Positions 27,551-37,111 of a stretch of DNA of 64,000 bases are shown here, in pieces. Made by a program: the position numbers and the translations under genes. The stretch is from Candidatus Heimdallarchaeum endolithica (GTDB lineage: Archaea; Asgardarchaeota; Heimdallarchaeia; Heimdallarchaeales; Heimdallarchaeaceae), in contig CP084167.1 of NCBI GenBank assembly GCA_021513715.1, forward strand, positions 970,117-1,034,116. The letters are read 5' to 3'. Within the stretch, counting starts at the first letter, position 1. Every line of letters begins with the position of its first letter. Under the pieces are notes generated by a model. The model saw only the letters and a program-made list of their open reading frames with translations. It did no database searches and was not told where the DNA came from.

Positions 27551-27961
27551 AAGATGTAACAGAAAAGTAAGAGAAAAACAAAGAAGAAAATAGTAAAATT
27601 AAATATCATCTATTTAATAAAGCTATAGAGTGGGAGAAGAAAGTGAAAATATCATACATAATCACGCATACTGAAGATCCTTAAACAAGAAGGAGAAGAA
27701 ATAAAGAGAAAGAAAAAAAGTAGAGGAAAAAAAGATATGAAAATCAAAAACAGAATAATTTATTGTAGAGAAACTTTAAAGAACCACTTTGCATAGAAGA
27801 GAAATATGAGAACAATGTCTTTACATGATAAATATTAGAGAAACTATACAACTCCAGTTCCATCCTCTATACAAAATTTTACACTCAACCTATAACTATA
27901 AGGCGGATAATAGAAGTGTCAGAACAACTAGTAAATATAAATACTAACTTAACAAGATCTA

Positions 27962-28204
27962 TTGGACAATAATACACATTTTTATGTTGTTAAAGGAGGA
28001 ACAAGTAGTTTTACCAGTTTATATAATGTCCAAGATACTAAATACATCTGTCATAGAGCTTATCACAATGAAACTTGCGAAAAAGTAGAGAGAGTATATT
28101 TTACCATTCTCCATAAAAGTAAAGCCTTTGGGAAATTAAACTCTGTCAAAACTTACTTTAAAAAATTTAAAAACTTCTTTACGCTTTATAAAGATAACCT
28201 ATAA
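27962..28204 (+). pseudogene. Possible transposase C-terminal remnant
   Basis: An 80-codon frame from a TTG. It contains HFYVVKGGTSSFTSLY, then FTILHKSKAFGKLNSVKTYF and a basic/aromatic end. The pattern H-x-V-x-K-G-x-T-S ... K-(S/T)-K-A-F is reminiscent of the last catalytic region of archaeal IS1-type transposases, but no catalytic triad can be assembled. It is probably non-functional. Confidence 0.3.
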
Positions 28205-28530
28205 CTAAAGTGATAAAACTATTTGGTTACTCTTATTCAACACTCTCTCTATCTTACTATCACCTCAAAAGTGTGTTTAATTTCTTCTGTTCTTCTTGAC
28301 TCTTTGATTTATTTTATTTATCGTCGTCCATTCTATTCTTTAAATTAGTAATCACTACTTTGAATATTGTAATAGTGGTAAACATGTTTTTATTTAGGTC
28401 ATCAAGTTTTCTCTTCTTGCTCTCGATTGTCCATCACTACTGTCTTTCATTTTATAAGTCCTCTAACTTGTAGTTATTATCAACATCCAATTCAAAACTC
28501 TATATAATGAGAAAGAACTACTGGATAAAC

Positions 28531-29217
28531 TTAACAATATTTTATTATTGTTTTTAAAATTTTATATCCATCTTTAAAAGGATTAAGCTTTGAGTAGCCA
28601 TTACGACATTTATAACTAACAGGAACTTCTCCAAATTTAAGACCTTTTTTAGCCCCTTTGATGATCATTTCAGTTTCAATATCAAAACCTGAAGATTCTA
28701 GACAGTTTGAATATATAATTGTTGCTTTTTTAGATAATAGTCGAAGACCAGATTGTGAATCTGTAATTTTTACTTTAGTTATTAATCTAATTAAGAAAGA
28801 AAATAAATAATTACCAATTATGTTTACAAATTTAATAGAGTTTTTTTCTCTATTTGGTAATCTGTTACCTATTATTACATCAAGTTTTTTCTCTTCTAAC
28901 ATTTTGTTAAGTAAAAGTTTTATGTCATTAGGGTCATATGTACTATCTCCATCCAAATATGCGATATAATCAATATTTGGCTTTTCTAGTACATATTTTA
29001 AACCTTTTATAATGGCATTACCTTTCCCTTTTTTCTTGCAATAAACCACTTCTGCTCCTTCTTTTTTAGCAATATCCACTGTATCATCAACCGATAAACC
29101 ATCAACAACTATTATATTGTTGGTCAATTTTTTACATGAATTAATTATATAACCTATAGAATCTTCTTCATTAAGAGTTGGAATTATTATAAGTAGATTG
29201 TCATATTTTTCAATCAT
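28531..29217 (-). CDS. Glycosyltransferase family 2, polyprenyl-phosphate hexose synthase-like
   Basis: A 228-aa GT-A enzyme that would load a sugar from a nucleotide donor onto a polyprenyl phosphate. Motifs: LLIIIPTLNEEDSIGYII (8-25), IIVVDGLSVDDTVDIAKK (about 34), KKKGKGNAIIKGLKYVL, and the metal-binding YIAYLDGDSTYDPND (about 82-96). TDSQSGLRLLSKKA and FDIETEMIIKGAKKG complete the DPM1-like signature. No C-terminal TM helices are present, as in the soluble single-domain forms. It lies alone, bounded by remnants upstream and a long gap downstream. The lipid-linked product would feed the GT-C-like protein. Confidence 0.87.
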   Translation of the reverse strand: MIEKYDNLLIIIPTLNEEDSIGYIINSCKKLTNNIIVVDGLSVDDTVDIAKKEGAEVVYCKKKGKGNAIIKGLKYVLEKPNIDYIAYLDGDSTYDPNDIKLLLNKMLEEKKLDVIIGNRLPNREKNSIKFVNIIGNYLFSFLIRLITKVKITDSQSGLRLLSKKATIIYSNCLESSGFDIETEMIIKGAKKGLKFGEVPVSYKCRNGYSKLNPFKDGYKILKTIIKYC

Positions 29218-30026
29218 AAATTTCCCCCAGCAAATGATTATGTTTTTATTTTCTTTAATAAATTTATTTGTCTATATTTTATATTAGGGTTTTTGTTATT
29301 CTATAATTAAATATAATATATTTAATCATCAATTTATAAAAAACTTTTTTGTGCCGATTTAGATTGATTAGTATTATTTCAAGATTTTAACATCATAATT
29401 TATTAAAATTAATTTAAAATTTTCTCTTTTTACAACCAAAGAGAAAAAATAAGGACTAAAAAAATATGTTTAGCTAAGAAATATCATAATGAATAAAATG
29501 AAATCAGATCTTATAATAAGTAATAATTCTGTCTAAAAAAATAGAGAACCAGAACCAAATAGAAACACTGCTTAAATGTCTTATTCCTTTTCTAATTTAA
29601 CCAAAGTTAAAATCAAATCAATATTATGTTCAGGTAAGAATTAGAAAATTACAATATCACATACTAAAAAGAAAAATTATTATCCTATAAATTTTGTAAA
29701 GAATAATATTTGCAAAAATTCAAATTGTTTTTTTTTAAAGAAATTAAAAATTAATATTTCTTCTAAAAACATAATCTGTGCGAAAATTAAATAATAAATG
29801 CAGAGTGTTAATTACAGTAAAATAAATTGTAAAAAAAGTTCAAACTGATTCCAAAAAGTTGTAAAAAAAATTCAAATATTAATTATTTCTCTTTGCGTAT
29901 AATAGCGAAAGTAGAATGTTCTTATATTTATTAAATTAGAATGAGAAATCCAATTTATTATTAAATATTATAGTCTTATATAAATATAAACCTAATCTTT
30001 ATAAAATTATTGTCAATCTTCTTTTT
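29218..30026. other. Long A+T-rich intergenic region with weak direct repeats
   Basis: 809 bp between divergent genes. Around 29827-29890 a 32-nt unit beginning TTGTAAAAAAAGTTCAAACT is followed directly by an imperfect copy, and a third related stretch (TTGCAAAAATTCAAATTG) occurs near 29710. I see no RNA gene or open frame of note. The far end holds the promoter of the gene at 30027. Confidence 0.4.
29997..30007 (+). promoter_or_regulatory. TATA-box-like promoter of GT4 gene at 30027
   Basis: CTTTATAAAAT is centred 25 nt upstream of ATG 30027, a near-consensus archaeal TATA box that implies a leaderless or nearly leaderless mRNA. Confidence 0.65.
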
Positions 30027-31157
30027 ATGGATAAAGTTGTAATAATTGGTCCTTCTTCAAAGTTCTTAAGTGGTATTACTTATTACACTATTAATATAGC
30101 AAATTTGTTAAGGACTAACAAAAAAATTATTGTTTTTGAAATAGATCAATTATTACCAAGATTTTTATTTCCTGGTTCGAAAAGAGTAGGTAAAGTAAAA
30201 ATAAATTCAACATATAAGAAAGAAGTCTCAATTAGTAAAATTAAAATAAAATATTATTCATTTCTTTCGATAATTAAAACAGCAAAAGCTATAAATTTAA
30301 TAAAGCCAAAGGTAATTATCTTTCAATGGTGGTCATGTACTGTAGCACATATTTATTATCTTTTAATAAAATTTATTTCGAAAAAGATTAAAATTATCTT
30401 TGAGTTCCATGAAATTTTGGATGTAAGTGAAGCTTCTTTTTATCCACTAAAGGTATATTCTAATTTAATGCTTAAATTATTATTGAGAAATGTTACAGTA
30501 TTTATTACTCATTCAATTTCAGACAAACAAAAAGTGATAAAGGCTTATAAAATAGATAGTGCAAAAATTCAAGTTGTTCCCCATCTAACAACTACAACAT
30601 ATTCTTTAATAGACAAAAATGAAGCAAGAAATAGATTGAATTTACCTAATAATTCAATTGTTTTGGTTTATTTTGGATTAATTAGAAAATATAAAGGTGT
30701 AAATCTTTTAGTCAAAGCTTTTGATCAATTAGAAATAAGCAGTTTAGAAAAACCTTTATTAGTTGTTGCAGGAGAAATTTGGGATCCTTTAGAAAAAAGG
30801 ACATATGAAATAATAAACAAAAATGAAAATATTATTCTTATAGACAAATACTTAACCGATAAGGAAATAGAATCTTTAATTTCTGTTGCAGATTGTTTTA
30901 TATTACCATATACTAGAGCTTCTCAAAGTGGAGTACTAAGTATAATACATAATACTGGAAAGCCTGTAATATTATCAAATATAAATGAATTCAAGGAAGC
31001 TTCAAAGAATTATTTTAACTCTATTTTCTTCAAGAAAAATGATATTGCAAATCTAAAATCAAAAATAGAATTTTTTGTAAAAAATCATAAAGATTTTAAT
31101 ACTAAACCAGATAATAATCATGAAATGGTTAAGGAACTATTTCTCTCTTTTATATAA
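30027..31157 (+). CDS. Glycosyltransferase family 4
   Basis: A 376-aa GT-B enzyme. The N-terminal lobe starts MDKVVIIGPSSKFLSGITYY and includes VIIFQWWSCTVAHIYYLLI and IIFEFHEILDVSEAS. The donor lobe has VLVYFGLIRKYKGVNLLVKA, VVAGEIWDP, DKYLTDKEIESLISVAD and ASQSGVLSIIHNTGKPVIL, the Glycos_transf_1 variant lacking a clear E-x7-E. It is single, downstream of a large gap and upstream of an IS481-like element. Substrate unknown. Confidence 0.82.
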   Translation: MDKVVIIGPSSKFLSGITYYTINIANLLRTNKKIIVFEIDQLLPRFLFPGSKRVGKVKINSTYKKEVSISKIKIKYYSFLSIIKTAKAINLIKPKVIIFQWWSCTVAHIYYLLIKFISKKIKIIFEFHEILDVSEASFYPLKVYSNLMLKLLLRNVTVFITHSISDKQKVIKAYKIDSAKIQVVPHLTTTTYSLIDKNEARNRLNLPNNSIVLVYFGLIRKYKGVNLLVKAFDQLEISSLEKPLLVVAGEIWDPLEKRTYEIINKNENIILIDKYLTDKEIESLISVADCFILPYTRASQSGVLSIIHNTGKPVILSNINEFKEASKNYFNSIFFKKNDIANLKSKIEFFVKNHKDFNTKPDNNHEMVKELFLSFI

Positions 31158-31231
31158 TTATGTATAAAAGGTTTATTCATTATTTCACTATATGTTTACT
31201 CTACCCACGTTGGTAACAAATAAATAGAAAG

Positions 31232-32198
31232 TGGGTTACGAGGGTAAGTGACTAAACATGAATAAACCCAAACGTAACCTAGAGAGACTAAGAAAGATTG
31301 TGGTTAAAAAAGCTTTGGAAGGAGAGAAGATAAAAGAGGTAGCCCACAGGTTTATGGTGAGTAGAAAGTTTGTTTACAAGTGGTTGAAAAGGTTTGAGGA
31401 GAACCCTGAAGGAGAATGGTTAGTGAAAAGATAGATCATCTAGACCTAAAACTATACACAGGAAAGTAGATGAGGAGTTAAGAGAGAGGATAAGGGAGCT
31501 AAGAGTAAAGCAAGGAATGAACGTGGAGAAGATAGTTTATCTGTTAAAGAAAGAAGGGAGAGCATTATCACAAAACACAGTAGTTAAAGTAATAGGAGAG
31601 TTAGGTCTTCCTCTGTGGAGTAATAGAAAAAAGAGAAACATTACTCAATACAAAAGATTTGAGCGCTCATCTCCTAACGAACTCTGGCAGATAGATGTAA
31701 AAAGACCATTCTGGGTAGAAGAACAAGGACAACACCTTTATCTCATAACTCTGATAGACGACTAACCACTCACGATTCTGTCTGGGAGCTAAACTCCACC
31801 CTTTTGCACCAAAAAAAGAGCAGATAATAAGTTTGTTAGAAGAAGCAATAGAAAAATATGGACAACCAGAGTCTATCCTCACTGACAAAGAAGCACGTTC
31901 TACTCCGTTAGAGGAGGAACAAGTACCTTCTCCCGTTGGTGTCAAACAGAAGGAATAAAACACATAAGAGCTAGAGTTTTTCACCCCGAAACATGTGGAA
32001 AAGTTATGTAGAGAGACTACATGGAACCATCATCCGTGAGATGAGAAGACTAGGACTAACCTACTGTAACTCCGACCTCTCCTTCTACCGCTCATACTAC
32101 AATTTTAGCCGCCCTCACCAGTCTCTTAACCTCCTTACCCCTGGAGAAAAATTTATGAATCACCCCTATGTTTCTCTAGTGCCCAAAAGTGTAACCCA
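31232..32198 (+). mobile_element. IS481-like insertion sequence, degraded
   Basis: The ends share the inverted octamer TGGGTTAC (31232-31239) / GTAACCCA (32191-32198); no convincing target duplication is seen. The element is filled by one helix-turn-helix plus integrase-core transposase with several frame breaks. Its right end lies 40 bp before the TATA-like box of the next gene. Confidence 0.65.
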
Positions 32199-32208
32199 GG
32201 TCTATTGA
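31258..32208 (+). pseudogene. IS481-like transposase (HTH + rve core), multiply frameshifted
   Basis: The N-terminal HTH reads KIKEVAHRFMVSRKFVYKWL. The frame breaks near 31424 (one extra base in an A run), then continues with GMNVEKIVYLLKKEGRALSQ and PNELWQIDVKRPFWVEEQGQ, the first catalytic Asp. An extra 4 nt near 31763 interrupts LIDDYSRFCLGAKL, with the second-Asp segment ESILTDKEA following. About 5 extra nt near 32007 precede VERLHGTIIREMRRLGL with the Glu, and the typical end YYNFSRPHQSLNLLTPGEKF. All three catalytic regions survive, but the gene is dead. Confidence 0.82.
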
Positions 32209-32237
32209 GTGAACAGTTTAAAATACGTGCCATTAAA

Positions 32238-32250
32238 TTTAAAAATTATA
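32238..32250 (+). promoter_or_regulatory. TATA-box-like promoter deciding the start at 32268
   Basis: A TTTAAAAATTATA-type box is centred about 24 nt before ATG 32268. The frame is open back to a TTG at 32205 next to the IS end, but promoter spacing and family length favour 32268. Confidence 0.5.
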
Positions 32251-32267
32251 CGAGTAATAATTCACTT

Positions 32268-33362
32268 ATGCTTTCAGAAGATGAAATATATCAAAAAATA
32301 TATGAAAAACATCAAAAACTCTTAATAGACCCACATAATATTGATAATTACATTAATAAATTTCCAAAAGAAAAAAAAGACCTATTTAACAAGTCGTATT
32401 TTCATCAAAAGAGGATTTTAATTACGGGTATTTCAGGATTTGTAGGAAGTACTTTAGTCGAAAAATTGTTATCAATTGATCAAGAAGTAGAAATTTATGG
32501 TATTGTAAGAAGGCAATCTAGTCCGACATACCCTAAAATAGATAAGTTTCTAAATAGAATTGTGATTAAAGAAGCTAATCTTTTTGATTACTCTTCATTA
32601 GAAACTACAATAAAAGAAGTCCAGCCGGATTATATATTTCATTTAGCTGCACAGTCTTTTGTACCATCCTCATTTAGGGGCCCAATTGAAGTTGTACGCA
32701 CAAATATTGAGGGTACTGTAAATCTTTTAGAAATAATAAGAAAATTAGATTTAGATATTGACTGCATTCATGTTGCAGGAAGTAGTGAAGAATATGGTTT
32801 AGTATTCCCTGACGAAATCCCTATTAAGGAATCTAATCCTTTTAGACCACAATCTCCATATGCTGCCAGTAAAATAGCTACTGAACATTTTAGTCTTGCA
32901 TATCATCGTATGTATGGAATTCCTATTGTTGTAACAAGAGGATTTAATCACACAGGCCCAAATAGAGGAGTCATGTTTGTAACTTCAGTAATTGCAAACC
33001 AAATTGCTAAGATCTTAAGAAAAGAAATTAAAGAAATAATTATTGGTAATCCCAATCCAATTAGAGATTTTACAGACATTAGAGATATGATCCAAGGTTA
33101 TTTATTGGCTATAACAGTTGGAAAAAAAGGTGATGTATACAATTTAGGTCATGGAATGGGTATTAGCATTAAGAACCTAATAGAACTTACTGCCACCCTA
33201 TACAATGTTAAATATACGATTAAGATAGATAGAACAAGGTTTAGACCAGCAGAAGTTCCTGTTTTATTATGTGACTATGCAAAAGCAAAAAATCATATTG
33301 GCTATTATCCTCAATATCCCATAACAGAAACAATGCAAAACTTAGTTAAATCATATTTATAA
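32268..33362 (+). CDS. GDP-mannose 4,6-dehydratase-like SDR
   Basis: An extended SDR of about 364 aa. The NAD(P) motif is ILITGISGFVGSTLVEKL, 45-65 residues in, after an unusual N-terminal helical extension (SEDEIYQKIYEKHQKLLID). FHLAAQSFVPSSFRGP, the active-site VAGSSEEYGLV, Tyr/Lys in SPYAASKIATEHF and TRGFNHTGPNRG are characteristic of GDP-mannose 4,6-dehydratases (Gmd) and close relatives. The gene ends 9 nt before a ColD-like aminotransferase-fold enzyme. Together these suggest synthesis of a 4-keto-6-deoxy sugar and then a 3,6-dideoxy sugar. GDP versus CDP/UDP donor is an inference from the motifs. Confidence 0.75.
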   Translation: MLSEDEIYQKIYEKHQKLLIDPHNIDNYINKFPKEKKDLFNKSYFHQKRILITGISGFVGSTLVEKLLSIDQEVEIYGIVRRQSSPTYPKIDKFLNRIVIKEANLFDYSSLETTIKEVQPDYIFHLAAQSFVPSSFRGPIEVVRTNIEGTVNLLEIIRKLDLDIDCIHVAGSSEEYGLVFPDEIPIKESNPFRPQSPYAASKIATEHFSLAYHRMYGIPIVVTRGFNHTGPNRGVMFVTSVIANQIAKILRKEIKEIIIGNPNPIRDFTDIRDMIQGYLLAITVGKKGDVYNLGHGMGISIKNLIELTATLYNVKYTIKIDRTRFRPAEVPVLLCDYAKAKNHIGYYPQYPITETMQNLVKSYL

Positions 33363-33371
33363 AAAGGAAAA

Positions 33372-34649
33372 ATGGTGAAAAAAGTGGATAAAAAAGAAGC
33401 TATGAAAAAAATCAAACCAATCATTCAAGAGTATTTCAATAGCAATGACTTTACAGAAAGCAGTAAAATAAAGTTGGTTGTTCCATCATATGGAGAACAT
33501 GAAGTACTAGAAGTAATCGATTCTTTATTATCTACTTATGTCACAATGGGAGAAAAAGTATATTCTTTTGAAGAACAATTTTCAAAATATATTGGGTGTA
33601 AATATGCAACAATGGTTAATTCTGGTTCTAGTGCAAATTTATTAGCATTACAAGCACTAGCAAATCCAACACTTGAAAATCCTATCAAGCCAGGAGATGA
33701 AATAATTACAACTTCGTTAACATGGTCAACTTCTGTTTTTCCAATTTTTGATATAAATGCTATTCCAGTTTTTGTTGATGTTAACAAAGATTCTTTAACA
33801 ATAGATGTAAAACAACTTGAAACAGCATTAACTTCTAAAACAAAAGCTGTTCTTGCTGTTCATTTATTAGGACATCCGTGTCAAATGGACGTTTTAGTAG
33901 ATTTCTGTGAAAAAAATGATTTATATTTAATCGAAGACTGTTGTGAAGCACATGGAGCAGAATGGAATGGAAAAAAAGTTGGAAGTTTTGGTCATATAAG
34001 TACGTATAGTTTTTTCTTTTCTCATCATATTTCAACAATTGAAGGAGGAATTGTACTCACAAACATTGATGAAATAAATCAATTATTAAAGTCATTAAGA
34101 GCTCACGGGTGGATTCGTGAAAGAAATGATAAGACTGAATTAGCTAGAAAGTATAATCACATCGACCCTAGATTTCTTTTTGTTAACAAAGGATATAATT
34201 TACGACCAACTGAAATACAAGGTGCATTTGGGATACATCAACTAAAGAAGCTAGAAACTTTTTTAAAAATTAGAGAAGAAAATGCTAAATTTTGGATTGA
34301 TAATCTAGAAGAATATAGAAAATTTATCCATATTCCAAAAATAGAAGAAAATATTAGACATGCTTGGTTTGGATTCCCTATTATTATTTCTGAAAAAGCT
34401 GGATTTAAACGAGAAAATTTCGTAAAACATCTTGAGAAAAACAATATTGAAACTCGTCCAATTATGGCGGGAAATATAATTGAACAGCCAGCCATGAACT
34501 ATTACAAATGGAAACAAATAGGACCATTAGAAAATTCTTCAAGAATAATGAAAAATGGTTTTTTCTTTGGAAATCATAGTGGTATCAAACAAAAAGAAAG
34601 AGAATATATACTTAAAATAATACAATCTTTTCTAGATCACTACATATAA
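33372..34649 (+). CDS. DegT-family PMP-dependent 3-dehydratase, ColD/RfbH-like
   Basis: A 425-aa member of the DegT fold group, but the residue that forms the PLP Schiff base is His: TYSFFFSHHISTIEGGIVL (about 213-231). In ColD and RfbH/E1 enzymes this His replacement converts the aminotransferase into a PMP-dependent C3 deoxygenase. LYLIEDCCEAHGAEWNGK (about 180), LRAHGWIRERND and NKGYNLRPTEIQGAFGIHQL further match the LPS 3-dehydratase branch. The Cys cluster that holds the [2Fe-2S] centre in RfbH is not seen, which favours the ColD type. It is coupled to the Gmd-like SDR upstream. Product probably a 3,6-dideoxy or 3-deoxy-4-keto sugar. Confidence 0.78.
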   Translation: MVKKVDKKEAMKKIKPIIQEYFNSNDFTESSKIKLVVPSYGEHEVLEVIDSLLSTYVTMGEKVYSFEEQFSKYIGCKYATMVNSGSSANLLALQALANPTLENPIKPGDEIITTSLTWSTSVFPIFDINAIPVFVDVNKDSLTIDVKQLETALTSKTKAVLAVHLLGHPCQMDVLVDFCEKNDLYLIEDCCEAHGAEWNGKKVGSFGHISTYSFFFSHHISTIEGGIVLTNIDEINQLLKSLRAHGWIRERNDKTELARKYNHIDPRFLFVNKGYNLRPTEIQGAFGIHQLKKLETFLKIREENAKFWIDNLEEYRKFIHIPKIEENIRHAWFGFPIIISEKAGFKRENFVKHLEKNNIETRPIMAGNIIEQPAMNYYKWKQIGPLENSSRIMKNGFFFGNHSGIKQKEREYILKIIQSFLDHYI

Positions 34650-34689
34650 TATTTTTTAATTCATATAATTTTTCATAAAAACATTAACT

Positions 34690-34700
34690 ATTTATATTTA
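34690..34700 (+). promoter_or_regulatory. TATA-box-like promoter of GT4 gene at 34719
   Basis: ATTTATATTTA is centred 24 nt before ATG 34719, the same geometry as other first genes. Confidence 0.55.
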
Positions 34701-34718
34701 TTATACAGATAACCACCA

Positions 34719-35864
34719 ATGAAAATTGCAATAATTAACCAATTCACAACTCCTGAAGCTGGAGGGCACGAAATAAATTTAGCCAATCTGTTATACAAAA
34801 AAGGCCATGAACCAATAATAATAACTTCAGAATATAAAACTCCTAACCTGACAAATTATAAGTACATTAAAGCAGACAAAAAAAAAGATAAAGAGCTTTG
34901 TCCATTCGAAATTGTAAGACTAAAAACAGTATTTATTTATTCAGAATTTCCAATTGTGAAAGGTATGAATAAAATAATAGCTGATTTTCAACCAGACATT
35001 ATTAATATTCATGAATTTTTTCAATATACAAGCTACAAAGGATTCAAGATAGGTAAAAAAAATAAAATACCTATTGTTTTAACTCAGCATTGTTACTACT
35101 TTCCGCCTAGTTTTATAAATAGGTTAGGTATGAAAATTACAACGAAACTTTGGGGAAAAAAACTTATTGAAAATAGTGATAGCCTTATAGCTATTGCAGA
35201 AAGTTCAAGCAAATTTCTAAAAGAAGTTTCAAAAAATCCCACATTGAAAGTAAATATAATACCAACCCCCTTAGAACTAGATCAATTTCTTGAAATTAAT
35301 CCTGATTTTATTGAAAATCCCAAAAATAATACATTTAGAATATTATATGTTGGGAGAGTAGATGAAAGAAAAGGTCTAAAATATCTAGTGGATGCTACAT
35401 CCATATTAACTAAAAGATTCAATAAACATCAAATTGTATTGGATATTGTAGGAAAAGGAAAAGACTTTGATAAGTTGAAGAGTTACGCAGAAGAGAAAAA
35501 TATTAATGCAAGGTTTCATGGATTTGTAGAGCATAAAAACATTTCAAAGTTCTATAAAAGAGCTAACGTTTTTGTATTACCTACAATTACAAAAGAACCG
35601 TTTGGTAATGTGGCTGTAGAAGCTTTAGCTTCTGGTATCCCTGTTATAGCAAGTAAACTGGGTGGATTAGTGAACATTATTCAAGAAGGTACTGGTTTTT
35701 TAGTTCAACCGAAAAATGCTGATGAAATTGCTAATGCAATCACAAAATTTTTGCAAAACCCACTCTTATTAAAAAAGTACAGCAAAAATGCAAAAAAGCT
35801 TGGAATAAAATTTGCACATGTACCTATAAATTCTATTATTGACATTTTTCAAGATCTTATTTAA
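34719..35864 (+). CDS. Glycosyltransferase family 4
   Basis: A 381-aa GT4 protein. The acceptor lobe starts MKIAIINQFTTPEAGGHEIN and includes PDIINIHEFFQYTSYKGFK and IVLTQHCYYFPPSF. The donor lobe has ILYVGRVDERKGLKYLVDA, DIVGKGKDFDKLKSYA, FHGFVEHKNISKFY and the canonical E-x7-E in KEPFGNVAVEALASGIPVIA. Own promoter. It sits between the ColD-like gene and another SDR and probably uses a deoxysugar donor made next door. Confidence 0.88.
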   Translation: MKIAIINQFTTPEAGGHEINLANLLYKKGHEPIIITSEYKTPNLTNYKYIKADKKKDKELCPFEIVRLKTVFIYSEFPIVKGMNKIIADFQPDIINIHEFFQYTSYKGFKIGKKNKIPIVLTQHCYYFPPSFINRLGMKITTKLWGKKLIENSDSLIAIAESSSKFLKEVSKNPTLKVNIIPTPLELDQFLEINPDFIENPKNNTFRILYVGRVDERKGLKYLVDATSILTKRFNKHQIVLDIVGKGKDFDKLKSYAEEKNINARFHGFVEHKNISKFYKRANVFVLPTITKEPFGNVAVEALASGIPVIASKLGGLVNIIQEGTGFLVQPKNADEIANAITKFLQNPLLLKKYSKNAKKLGIKFAHVPINSIIDIFQDLI

Positions 35865-35915
35865 ATTTTTTAAAAGGATACATTTTAAACATTAACAAAG
35901 AGATAGGTATTAAAA

Positions 35916-36860
35916 ATGGAAGAAACTGACTTTGAAAATAAAAACATTTTAATAATTGGAGCTGATGGTTTTATAGGTTCTCATCTTTTTCTAAGACTTA
36001 AAAGTCTAAGTAAAAATATTGTAAGAACAGTTTATACCAGTGGCTCTGAAAAAAATCAGGTGTATAAAGTCGATATAAGAGATAAAGAAAAAGTAAAAGA
36101 TATATTTAAAAAAAAGAATTTTAATACAATATACTATCTAGCGGGTTTGATTAATGTTTATGAATCTCTAAAAAATCCAGAACTTTATTATCAAGTAAAC
36201 ACGTTTGGTACTTTAAATATAATGGAAAATATTAGAAAATATCAAGAAAATTCAAAAATTATCTTTGCATCTTCAGCTCTTGTATATGGTAAACCCATGT
36301 ATTTACCTATAGATGAAACTCATCCATTAAATCCTATTACTCCATATTCATCATCTAAATCATCTGCAGAGCAAATTATTCATGGATATAGCAAAACATA
36401 CGGTATTAGAGCTGTTATACTAAGAATTTTTAATGTTTATGGACCAAAACAAAATTATAATCTATTTATACCCGCATTTATTAGACGTTGCTTAGAATCT
36501 AAGCAAATTTTAATTGGGAATATAAATGTTACAAGAGATTATATTTTTATAAACGATTTAGTAGAAGCAATGTTAAAGGTTGCATTATATTCCAATAATG
36601 AGATTGAATATTTTAATATAGGTTCGGGAAAAGAAATACAGTTAGAAACTATTGTAAACTACATACTACAACTATCAAAAAGAGACAAATCTTTCTTACA
36701 TAAAAGCCAAGATCTTGTAAGAGAGAACAAAAATGAAATTTCTCGAATTTATGCCGATATTACAAAAGCTAAGAACAAACTAAATTGGACTCCAAAAACT
36801 AGCTTAAAAGAAGGACTAAATATAACCTATAAATATTATAAACAAAATAAAATTTCTTAA
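35916..36860 (+). CDS. NAD-dependent nucleotide-sugar epimerase/reductase (SDR)
   Basis: An SDR of 314 aa: LIIGADGFIGSHLFLRL (about 11-27) binds NAD(P), FASSALVYGKPMYLPID holds the catalytic Ser, and TPYSSSKSSAEQII holds Tyr and Lys (Y-x3-K). RIFNVYGPKQNYN and TRDYIFINDLVEAML bind the sugar nucleotide. In a ColD-containing pathway, the next step is a 4-keto reductase/5-epimerase (ColC-like) that is also an SDR, so this is a candidate. A GalE-like 4-epimerase is equally possible from the motifs. An AGGT ribosome site and a TATA-like CATTTTAAAC about 28 nt upstream are present. Confidence 0.8.
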   Translation: MEETDFENKNILIIGADGFIGSHLFLRLKSLSKNIVRTVYTSGSEKNQVYKVDIRDKEKVKDIFKKKNFNTIYYLAGLINVYESLKNPELYYQVNTFGTLNIMENIRKYQENSKIIFASSALVYGKPMYLPIDETHPLNPITPYSSSKSSAEQIIHGYSKTYGIRAVILRIFNVYGPKQNYNLFIPAFIRRCLESKQILIGNINVTRDYIFINDLVEAMLKVALYSNNEIEYFNIGSGKEIQLETIVNYILQLSKRDKSFLHKSQDLVRENKNEISRIYADITKAKNKLNWTPKTSLKEGLNITYKYYKQNKIS

Positions 36861-37111
36861 CCTCTTATTTTTCAAATTATTAAACTTTAAGCAAAAAAGT
36901 ACATGAATTCTAAAAATCAGAAGAAAAAACTATGCGTTTTAATAAATATTATACAACCAAAGTAAGTTCTAATTAATGAAATAATATATTGTCATTTTTA
37001 CAGTCCCAACTCTGTCATAACACTCACAATGATTCCTCTTTGACCAACTTGATCTTAAAATAATGAATCGAAATTAATTGGAAAAATACATTCTTTTGCT
37101 TTATTTTATTT

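Larger units (their letters stand above)
27233..28530. other. 1.3-kb region of decayed coding fragments
   Basis: No intact gene lies between the IS element and the GT2 gene at 28531. Two short remnants stand out and are listed separately (27419-27550 and 27962-28204). Between them, a purine-rich plus strand around 27600-27960 gives broken Lys/Arg-rich frames, including ILYTKFYTQPITIRRII. The region 28205-28530 shows nothing recognisable. Overall it looks like an eroded mobile element. Confidence 0.45.

Noticed and set aside
27412-27609. Minus-strand 65-codon hydrophobic frame
   Set aside because: It is the complement of purine-rich decayed DNA and has no promoter or motif.
29700-29890. Possible CRISPR-like repeats
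   Set aside because: Two adjacent units and one distant partial copy, imperfect and A/T-rich, without regular spacers; not an array.
31667-31984. Minus-strand 105-codon frame inside the IS481-like element
   Set aside because: Shadow of the transposase, whose catalytic motifs read on the plus strand.
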